64,000 nucleotides of DNA from NCBI GenBank assembly GCA_033032175.1, contig CM065304.1, forward strand, positions 11,098,001-11,162,000. The letters are read 5' to 3'. This DNA is from Saturnia japonica. Taxonomy: Eukaryota; Arthropoda; Insecta; Lepidoptera; Saturniidae. Shown in pieces: positions 26,201-38,200 of the stretch. Made by a program: the position numbers and the translations under genes. The notes beneath the pieces were generated by a model. The model ran no database searches and had not been told where the DNA came from. It saw nothing but the letters and a program-made list of their open reading frames with translations. The first letter of the stretch is position 1; each line of letters begins with the position of its first letter.

Positions 26201-29200
26201 GATAACGCCAGACCACACACACCTTTAGCCACTCAGCAAAAATTATGAGAGTTTGGCTGGGAGATTTTAGTGCATCCACCATATAGCCCTAACCTTGCAC
26301 CTTCAGATTTTCACCTGTTTCGGTCTCTTCAGTATTCTTTAGGTTCTGTAAGGTTAACATCAAGAGAGTACTGTCAAAACTATTTGTCTCGGTTTTTTGA
26401 TCAGAAGTCCCAAAGTTTATACAGCAACGGGATTGTGTCTCTACCTACAAAATGGTAGAAAGTCATCGAACAAAACGGCACATATATACTGCAAATAAAT
26501 CTAAATAAACTTTGAAAAAAATGTCTTGAGTTTTCATATAAAAATGCGAAGAAACTTTTTCTCCGACCTATTAAAATTGACATTTGGAAAGGGACTTTTT
26601 TCAGATAAATTAACAAAACTTGTTATATTCTTTCGGTAAATAATGTCAGATAGAAAAAAATATTTTTGCATTCGATAGTCTGTTTATTGAAGAACATAGG
26701 CTATATGACTTGACGGAGCGGTGTAGTTATCATGAATGTCAAGCAATCTTACAAACATTAGGTAAGTACGGGAAGGTCGGGACATGTGCGTTAACGCTAG
26801 CGCGATGAGCAGTTGATCGAATAAATTGAACACGGATGAAGCCGTGGGGCACAGCTAGTCAAATTATATTATTAAAATTAAATGTACATTTAGGTGAAAC
26901 AGAAAGGGCGAGCTGGCCCGTTCGCTGGCGAGGACTCCCAAGCGTGCGTGCCTCTCTGTTCGCCCCGGGACGTCCTACGCATCGTGGTGTTCGCGCTGGG
27001 TCACATTATGAAGCCGGCGACGGCGCGGCATTACGATCGATACACGTCATTACTTGTCAACTTAAATAAAATATAACTTCGCGACATCTCACAACACTAA
27101 CATTTTTACCAGTGTTTGAACACAATGTCACGTTGTGTTTGTTACCTAAAACAATGTGGTAGAAATTGTGAAAAGTATTTAGTTGTATGTATGCAGGTAG
27201 TGTAACACAATGACAACTGCTTGGTTACAAGTCTTTCACTTAAGTGGTAATTAGCTTGGTGAGCAGGATCGAACCGTGCCGAGAGTTGAAATGGTGCATA
27301 GTACTCAGGTGACAAAATTTATACTTATAATAAAGTGAAAGAGTTTATTTGTTTATTTAAACACACTAATCTCTGGAAGTACCAGTCGGATTCGAAAAAT
27401 TCTATTTGTGTATAGTGGCTAGATTCACGAAAAATAGTATAGGCTATCTAACATTAGGATACAACTCCCCGCTATGAGCGGGGGTAGGTTCAGGTTCGAA
27501 GTACAGAGTTGATAAAACTCAATATATCCCTGGTAAGAACAACTGTCCAATGACCTAACACAGCGAATGGTCTTGGAGTAAGATACAATAACACACCTAT
27601 ACAGACTTGCCTTAGAGGTCATGGCAACCGTTATGCTTAACTACCACACATAAACTACACCTACTTAATTTAATCTAAATTAATTAAAACTATCATACAT
27701 ATTTTCATTCGGTTTTCATCAGTGAATGGAGAGATTCGTGAAGAAGGTTCAGGTTTATAATCCATTAAAGGTTATATGTAAAATGGCTGAAATATGACGG
27801 TAATTATTGAAGACGAGAATCTTATGAAATTTCTTCAGCACATGATATAATATCATTTATAATTTTTTACACTTAATATTATCATTCCTTAGTAATAGTT
27901 TTAGTCACTTGTCACAAGATTAACCTAATAATACTCAACTGGTAACTGATTGGTATTTCCAATCACATGACTCGTAGACAAAAAATCTCAATTTTCACAA
28001 TGTTTTTTTTTTCAGATTTGAATAGTAAGGCTTTTTATCAATAAGCCAATATCATTAAATATTTAACATTCATTTTTAAATACTCAAAATTTGCGAATTG
28101 ATGAGTAATAGAAATACTTTACCACTATGCTATGGTTACGTCAAAAATTTTACATAGAAAGCACGGTTACTCATTTTAGATTTCAATCGTTGTCGCTCGC
28201 CACGCATCGCGCCTGGCCTATCATCGCGTCCAAATAAACGTATAAGTAGTTGAACAAGTCAGTTTAATTAATCAGCACTATCGTTATATGTACCCGCGCG
28301 TCGTTTAGTCGACGCATATGTAGGCCTGATAGCGGTTGTACAGATAAAAGATAAGATATTATCAAGTAACTGACCCAATAACGTGTACAATTCTTGCTGA
28401 AATATTGTTAAACAGTTTTCGTTTTTTGCAATATTTCCTCACATCGCAGACGTACGTAAATGACATGAACAGTCAATTGTTTCGTATCTGCGGGACACGC
28501 TTGGCGTCTCACTTTTATCATTGAATAGCTGTCGGCTAATTCATCCGTTCCTATTTAACAACACATCGACAAGGCTCGTTAAGTGTGGTATCCGCGTTGT
28601 TGATGGCTGCAAGTGATTCTTATACTTGAATAGCAGACAGAAAACAATGAAATCGGTCATATTTTCCTGCCAGCAGCGAACCGTGCAGCGTTATCGTCTC
28701 ATCGCGCATAATCACTATGCATTTATTGAAAACGCTGATTAACTATACTTAAATTTAAGCTTATTTTCGCTACCTTTGTGAAGGATATATTACTATATAC
28801 TGATAATTTAATAATAGAGTTTGATATTACGAGCCGTTATAGATGTTAATGTTAGCCAACTAGCTACGTATAGAATAATCAAGCAAGTAGTTACAAATCG
28901 TGTTATCTGGTTTGTTTAATTATTATAGTTGTTAACAGTTAGCGTACGTTTATTGTATTCCGCTTACTTGAAAATAAATTTTAGAATATTTTCACAGTCC
29001 AGATAAATTCTTAAGCGGTATTATGTTTTATTTAAAAAGATAGATACTAATTTATGTAATAATCAAGATATTCTCTCTTCACGTATTTTACTAATTTACG
29101 TAGTAGTATTTTATTTAAGTTAGGTGTAAGTTGTGTAATAATATGATTTTTAATAAACTGAAAACCAGCGCTCTAACAAAGATGTAAGCCACGAGTCCGC

Positions 29201-32200
29201 AGTGTGTTGAGTGCTGTAGTTATTTACTATAAATTTACATAATAAACAAGCGCTTTTCGCGCGGCTTAACTCGCGTTACAGTTATGTCCCATCATTTTTA
29301 TTTTCTAACTGAATTGCTAAATACCAATTTACATAGAACTACCCTAACGTATTTTCCTACAAACTTTTATCCCAATTTTCACCACCTTCGAGGTTGAATT
29401 TCCAAAAATCCTTCCTTAGTGCTCAAGTACAGTGTAAAAAGAACCCGCAAGCAAATTTTTACGGTACTAGCCCCAGTAGTTTGGGATGTGCGTTGATATC
29501 TCTCTCAGTAAGTCACTCAGTTAACCTTTATTATATAACAACATATATAAAATTCGAAATATCACACCTAATATTACAATATTAACTTACGAGTTACGCC
29601 TACATACCGTGTTTAGGTACTATCTAAAGACAATGAGAAAAATTCTACCGATGACGTACTAGTACAATAGAACCATTAAATGCGTAAGACGAAGTGGGCA
29701 GTGTAATAAAAAGTTTTAAGTAGTTGGTCAACTACTAAAAACAAATTGAATTTCGTCTTTAGCACGATACTAAGAACTTCGAAAGGAGCGCGAGATTAAT
29801 TTATACCTTCCATCTCTGTCGGTATTGAGTAACAATATACTTCTACTTAAGGTTATGAAGACGGGCGTAATAAGACTGCCGAGTAAAAATTAACTGGTAC
29901 TTGCTACTGACATGGGCAAAACCGATAGTGCGATCGACGCAAAGCACGAATGACCTTTTTTTAGAACTTTAATGGCGCACGTGAGCTTTGGTGTCACACG
30001 AAAGTAATTGTTCGGGCACAATCGACCACAAGTCACGCGGTGGCATTCAATACACTATATGTCGTGAATAATGATGATAATGGACATAACTATAGGTTAA
30101 TTCTAACGGGAATTAAGTATACTTAAGCACAAGGGAATAACTGAAAAAAATTTATTAGTTTTCACATACGCTTGTGTGCTTTTTAAATAAGGTTTTATTT
30201 ATTATTTTTACAAGTTTTTATTTGACTTGCTTTGTTTGTATGCGTCAAATCTTGCAACTGTATTTTAAAACAATTATCTCCAACCGATTGTATGTAATAC
30301 ACGTTTACACCATTTCTATTTCTTTATTTTCTCGATGACAGCTCCTGTGAAATCTTGAACGAGCGTCTTTTTTACGTTATGTATGCATTATTTAATAAAA
30401 ATATGACGTTTACTGACGTACAAGGTTATACCAGAGTCGGAGAAACTGATAGGTATGGAGCTATATCGATAAACGTAACACGATAACAGACCCGATATTT
30501 TTTTTTACAAAATGTAAGAAAATAAACTACAAATTTATTAACTAATATTATATTTCATTACAAGATGTTACACGTATTAATTCTTGATTGATAATGCCAA
30601 CTTCTTAAAAAAATTCGAAGCTGTTGTTAAATAAGTAGGTATAGGTAGGTAGGTACTCGACAATTATACGAAATAATTATAACGACGGGTAATCTTTATT
30701 TTTTTATTTTAATCAAAATCTGATGAATCTTCACTGTCACTCGATGAGCGATCGATATCATTACTTATTTGGTCACAACACAACAACTATCAAATTAGAA
30801 CTGTCATCGAGAAAATAAATAAATGGAAATAGTATAGTTCGGAGGACAATGCATGGTGAGCAAAGTGACGTCATTCTAAATGTAATATGGCGGACTCCCA
30901 AAGATTTTTACGCACCCTTATGGTGGGTATCAAATGAAAGGGGTTGACTGACAAGAATATGAAAAAAGTATTCATTAAAAAACTTTTTAACCGACTTAAA
31001 AAAAGAGAAGGTTATCAATACGGTTGTGGTTTTTTTTAATATTTGTTACCACGTTCTCCCGACATTTATAAATCGATTTAAATTATTATTTTTATTGTTG
31101 GAAAGGGGATATTTTCAGATGGGTCCCGTTTTAATTTCCTTGGCATGGACCTTGGATTCTGAAGATATACCTGAAAACACTTCAAAATAGATTGGGAAAT
31201 GTATAGTGATTGATATATTGGTAGATTTATCATAATCCAAGACTAGGTGTACCTAACTAAGGACGTTCCGTACTAACTTGAACTGCAAAGTTACAACGGA
31301 ACTCTTTAACAAACAAACAGCACGAATGTGGAATGTTCCTGCTTTGCCTCCTTTTTGCATGTTCTACCGTTTGTGTAATGGGTTGTGTTCCGAGGAATTG
31401 TCCGGTATGGTACCAGAGGCTACTTTCCACCAAGGCACTGCTCGCCGTCGGCAAGGAGTTCATCCTCACACTTTGGAACTTACATGGTCGCGGACAGTCA
31501 GGTTTCAGAGGAATATTTTTACACGAACGCTCCGTTTGTGGAATAAGCTCCCTAGTGCTGATGTTTCCCCAGGGGACTACAGTATGGACTTCTTCAAAAA
31601 GGTGTTAAATAGGTTTTCACAGAGTCGGCAACGCGCATGTGATATTATGTGTTAGTGTCCATAGGCTGCGGTAGCCGCTTACCATCAGGCGGGCTGTATG
31701 CTTGTTTGCCTTTTTGGTTGTATAAAAAAGGCACCGGAACTCCGTAATAAAGCAATGTAACCTTGCCGTGTTTGAGTTTAATGGAATTGTCATGAGATGC
31801 ACTCTACCTATAAGTGATTATAATGATAACATTCCTATATTGGAGTCGTGTATTGCGTGTGCCCTTGATTGTCAAAAGATAGATTTTATAGCCCTGTTAT
31901 TGCCCTTAAGTATCTATCGTCGTGTGGTCGATTTGTTATTTTTTTGCATCCAAATCCGACAACATTAAACCTTCTAAGCTTTGATGCACCAGTTACTATC
32001 TTAGCCTGAGACCAATTGTTTCGTCATCAAATTTTACAAATACGGCTTCCGGTAGCTCGTAACCCACCAGTTGACCTCATCTTAGGACAGACCAATTTTT
32101 ATTTATTATGCTCATAGCTCCGCTCCATCCACCAGTCCTTGGGTCGGAAATTTTAACACCACTCGGGATTCTACACCATTTTTTATCAATGATAGCAAAG

Positions 32201-35200
32201 CACCACATGAATTGACGTTTATGGGAATTACGTTATCTGATGGTTTGCTGTCATTATACGCAACGCATTTAGAAGATCTACCCATATTCGTTTTCAATAA
32301 ACCAGTTACTTACAGAACGCAAGACTCACTAAAAAGGAAGAAATAAACTTTTTTCACAAAAACATAACCGACTCCAAAATACTCTGCAAAAATGCACTAA
32401 AAAAAATTACATTATTAATTTAATTAAAAATATCCTTTTTTTTAACTCAATTTGATATTCCTAGGAACTATTCGTCTGACACATATTTTATTAGGACAAT
32501 AATTTACAATCATTTTTATTTTTGGGGTCGGTGCCAGCCAAGTTTTCAAGAAATTTTACGAAACTTCCTAAAATTTAAAAAGTACATGTTTAAAGGTTCG
32601 CTAAGTCGATAATGTAGCAATATCCAATTAATCCAATTTGCAAATAAACACAACTGTCAAAAACGACACCTTAATTACAAATAAACCTATTTATAAAAAA
32701 TAAAGAAAATAGAGACTTAAAGCAACAACTCGAAAATCTACTGATGAACACAGATGTCGTGTAAAACAAATATAAATCCTTAAGGTGATTCTAAGCATCA
32801 AGCAACCACAATCGAATACTATTAGATAATACAGCTTACGTATAGCAAGCATATAAGCGCATTGAAAATTGATATATCGGATACAACTATCAAATACATG
32901 TTTAGTTGCAATATTCAAGTTTCCTAAAATTTAATAGCGACTTTTTAATCATAAACTATTTTCTGCTTGACATTTGCAGTATGAACCTAAACAATTAATC
33001 ACTTGCTGTCACTTTTCATTGAGTGACAATGTCAATACTTTGGGGGGTCTAAGTTCAATGGCACTGGTCGGTTTAGAACTCGCAGTATTAATTTATTTAA
33101 TTTAATATATTAGTAACAGATATTATAATTACATTTTAGCTTTCTGCACTCCTTATCCATATAAACTTTAACCATGCCAAATCACAGTCTTCCGTGCACG
33201 CAATACGCTTAAAAAGGTACCGAATGTTTTTGCTTTTAATTAATAGTTGAAATTAATAGTTCAAAAAATAAGGCACCAAAAAATAACACTTAAAAGTTAA
33301 GCTCATTGATTTAAAAACTGTATCTTTTATAACAGAACAGTGAAGAGGACATCACATTAATAAAAAAGACTTTTTTTTTAAATATAATTCTTATTGACGA
33401 GCGGAAGTGTAAGCATACATCGTCGGTCTATTTCAGTGTTGATTTATGAGTGGGGTTCTCACTCGGACGGGTGGCAATGTGGCATATTAGTGAAAAATAG
33501 ATTGTTCATTTATTATTTATTAACTTCCGCGACACCGTAAGTGAACATCATATAACTTGCTAGTGTATAATATGAAACGTAAGAAATAATTTTACCTATG
33601 TATATAATAAGTACTTATACCTATTAGTAATAGTAAACACGCCATAATGTTACAGAATTTATAAACCTATAATTAATCTATTAAGGATTTTTTTATGTTA
33701 CAAATGAAGATCAGTTCATAATGTTTTCGTTAAAATTGTATATTTTGTTTATTTTAATATATTTCACAGTAAAATGATATTTAAAAATAATGACTGCTGT
33801 ATCGCGAAAAAGGTGTTTTAGCCGAGAATACAAATATATGCTTTTACACGAAGGTTAATGTTGTCTGTCGTCCTTTAATAGGTTACATTGTGGAAAACGT
33901 TGTATAAAGCAATTGTAAAGTCCATTAGATGCGCGGAGGCGTACACCACGCAGGACAATATTTGTCATTAGGAGCTTTTGTTGTTTATGTCGTGTAAACT
34001 TCCCTCGCGTTGGGGTTGCTCCGTTCGGATGAATTCAAATTATAAATACAATAATTTTTTTGCGAAACAAGCAGACCTGCATTTGTTTCCAAATGTGCCC
34101 TTCGGGTATAGTTATATTGTCTGTTATAATTTAGCACATTATGGGCCGGCCGGATTTAAATGCGGAAGGCTAACTCGTTATCTTCATTAAAGATTTCTAT
34201 TTAAAGTTAAAAGGTGTGTTCAAACGTATAAACGTTAGCAGTTTCCCGTTCCGTTTCGATATCCCGGCGCGATCACTAAAATATTATCGATAATAATCAT
34301 ATTCGACATCATTTTGACCGCCAAAGGGCCATGACGAAGGTTTTACAATTCAATTAGCTGCACCAGGTGTCGACGGGCAGGAAACTTTTACTCGCACCGC
34401 GACGCAATCATTTAATATTCAAAATACTTTTATTAGAGCAGATAATAATATTCAAAGTTTAATTTTAGTTTACAGTTGGCCTTTGTGTTCGTTTAAACGT
34501 TGAATAACATTAGATATTATGCCGTTTATTAGTGGTCGGATAATGAAATATTTATAAGGGGCTAATAAAAACCAGATCTAGTGTTAACATAAACATGAAA
34601 CGACAAATGAGGGATTACGTATTTAATCAATTGTATAAATATAACAGAAATACTCATTAATTTTATTTCAGTAAATTATAGTTTTGTTAGCTCGAATGGT
34701 AATTTTCAACAACATAATAAATCTATCAATAGAAAAACATTGCAAACTAATAATTCGAATGGACCAGGCACATTCGTTTATTTCGAAAAATGTATACGGT
34801 AAAGTTTATTAACTATTGCCCTCTTTAGTATGTCCCACTAGTGGACAAGATCTTTTCTAGTTCGTCAAGACCATGTTACTCGTCGTATTATACTCTATTA
34901 GCATCTGTCCACGACTTCGAGTGCGTAGGTCAGAATTGGTTCTGTGCGACAAATTTAATCAAAATCCGTTCAACCTTTTTTGCGTGATTCGAGTAACAAA
35001 CATCCCAACTTTCACATCTATACACTAATATTGTAAAGCTGAAGAGTTTGTTTGGTTGAACGCGCTAATCTCAGGAAAAAATGGTTCGAATGAAAAAATT
35101 ATTTTACTGGTGGATAGCTCATTTATCTAGGAAGGCTATTATAGACTACGACCAATAGGAATCAATCAATCATCAATGAAAAATGTTGCAAAAACGGAGA

Positions 35201-38200
35201 AAATGTATTCCTTTTGAGAGCCGTAAATGGTTAAAGTTGAAACGTAACAAAAAACAATACAAAAACGCAACAATCATGAGTCACGAAAATGTTTCTCTTA
35301 AAAAGTTCTAAAAAAAATTTTCAACAAAATTGCCCTTTCCATCAATTAATTTCAATGAATATTTTAGGAGTTATGTATTACAATTTTAAAATAACTCCGC
35401 AGAAAAATAAAGAAATTTTCAGTTCCTTTAGAATTGTATTATAGGTGCTTACGACCCACTCCCTCTCGTATTATCTCGAAAAAAGACTTCACAATCCAAT
35501 AACAACTTGAGCCTGTGAAAATTCACTGAGTAATTTGATTACGATATATATTATGCAACGAGTGAAACACTATTACCAGTTATATCCGATGTTAAATAGT
35601 GAATACAGTTTTTAATTTGAAACTACATAACTAATACGCAAAAGTAACAACAACAGTCCAAAACAACATTACTATGTACAGAACGCACGATTCTATATTG
35701 TGCTAAGATGATAAAATGTCTTTAGCAGGTCACTTGTGTGTTATATGGGATTTCCTAATCTATATTAATAAATCTGTAGTCATGTCTGTACATGTCATAT
35801 ATTTTCCATTTTTTTTTTTTTTTTTAGAACTGACTACACTGTTAGCCTTAGGGGCCCTAAAGCCGCTGCGGCTTTTACAGCTTCACCGGACTTGGGGGCG
35901 AGCGCAGAGGGCACTCAGCCGCGAAAGCTTTGTGGACGACTCGCACGATTGTGCCAAAGTGGCCGGACCTCGGCTCGGGCGGTCGTCGCGTTCGCAAGTA
36001 AGTCGCGATCTAATCGAATCCCTACACCTACGGTTCGAGCTAACTAAATTATACACATAGGCACGTTCCCTTCCTCCTGGGAGGAAGGAAGGAACCATGC
36101 GTATGTGTATTCAGTAATCGGAAATGTTTTCTACACTACCTAGCGTGAAAAAAAAGAAAAAAAAACCTCCCTCACAGAACCTATGTACCTGTGTGGTGTG
36201 CACGTGTGTGTGTTCATACGTGTGTAGTGATAGTGTGTGTAGGTAGCTAAGTGATGCACGTACAGTGTCACTTGTATCGCGCGGGCGGTTGCCTGACCCA
36301 AGGGTTTCACACCGAGAAACGGACCTAGGCTTGGGTTACCGCTAGAGAGGGTGGACGTGACGGGCCTATTTTTTCCACATTTCTCGATGCTATTATACAG
36401 GACACTGATCACGAATCTGCCCTTAAACAAAAATGATTGTCTGCCTGTTTGTATATACAGATTTAATTAAAAAACGGCTTGACCTATTCTTATGAAATTT
36501 TGTACATGAGAAGCTTATGTCTTTGGTGAATTGATAGGCTATATGAATTTTCAATAAAACTTTTAGAAATAGTAAAAAATATCCATATTTTTTTTTTTAT
36601 CTTAACCGATTGTGATAAAATTTTGTACACGGAAAGTATCAGTTATTCCGTAATTTTCTCAACTGATTCAAATCTTTTTGTAGACAGGAAGCATACGTCA
36701 TTGCATAATTGATAGGCTATAAGAATTGTCAACAATACATTTATGCATAGTAATAAAATATTTTGATAAAACTTTTTACACAGGAAGTTATAATATGTCA
36801 TTTATCAATTGGTAGACAGACTAGAAAGAATATAACATATATTTGAAAATGAAAATATGGATATGAATTTTCAATAATATGAGTAAAAATAACAAACACG
36901 TTCGGATTCGCGGGCACACCGCTAGTTACTTTATAATATTTGTTTGGGTTGGAAATCGACCAATAAAACCATATACTTAACAGTAATGTATTATATTTGC
37001 GATATTTTTTTATAAAAAGCGAATATATGAAATTCAATGTGATATTTTAAAATGTTGAAAACTGTTATTGTTGAAAAATGATTTATATCAAGGTAGTCCG
37101 GATCGAGCGCACCGTTCATATACATTTAACTCCTGCTAAAGCTGCCTAATTAAACCCACTATTTTATGGTTAAGGGTCAAAATATTTGTTTAATGATTGT
37201 CAGGCGAACAAACAGGTGCCGCGATCAATGCAAGCGGCGCGTCCCCTCAAATTTTATAATTATTTACATGTTCAGAAGTAATAATTAAGTGTCTAAGCTA
37301 ATAGTTTATGATATAATTTTCGGTCTTTCTCAGCAAACATATTCAGTCGTGTATACTATTAAAAGGCAATTTGTAATTTAAAGAAAATAAGCCCATTGCT
37401 AAACAACTCCCCTATAAAACTATCAGTCTTGTTATGTGTTATGACGTGGCTAGATGACGTGACGGTTTGTTTTAAAACGACGTTAATCAGACTTAATGAA
37501 TTTACAGTTTTGTATGTAATACGTAAACAATATGTAAAAGTATACCTTCATTAAACTACGTTCATTAATATTCCTTTATACACATATGTATATATGTTAG
37601 GTGGTAAAGAAACGACAATTGTGACCGAAAAGATCGCGACCACCATACATTAAGTGATAAACCCGTCTTAGTGGAGCATTTGGGCATGTCGCATTCCGGG
37701 ATCAGCGGGTGTATATTCAGTAATCAAACGGGGTTGTGGGGTATATACCTGACCTGACCTGACTGGTTCGCAACGACAATGGGCATGTGGTGACGAACCA
37801 GATACAGTGACCATCTTTTGGATTCTCGCGTTTCGATATCAACCAGTGTAGATATATCCAGCTGTCAAGAGACTTGCAGAACGGCATGACAGCGGCGATC
37901 GGAAATGGACTGCCAATCTCTCCGTGGTCGACGATATTTTTGTAGTGAAAATTTCTATAGGGAGGTTTGGATAGAGAGTAAATTCATGTAAGTCGTTATC
38001 GACATGGTCACGTGATGTGTTAACGATAAACGGAGTCTTTGTAGCAATATAACCTAAATAAAGATGATAATGATCGCGACCACCATACACAAAGTAATAA
38101 ACCCATGAAGTGAAAATGTCTATAGGAAGGTTTGGATAGGGAGCAAATTCATGTAAGTCGTTATCGACATGGTCACGTGACTGATTAACGATAAACGGAG

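Noticed and set aside
26000..26282. Antisense ORF over mariner 2
   Set aside because: Shadow of the conserved transposase frame on the plus strand.
32112..32297. 61-codon ORF with moderate GC
   Set aside because: No recognisable motif, no splice sites found around it.
36140..36430. 96-codon minus-strand ORF
   Set aside because: Runs across the boundary between the family R retroposon and the Helitron; no domain.
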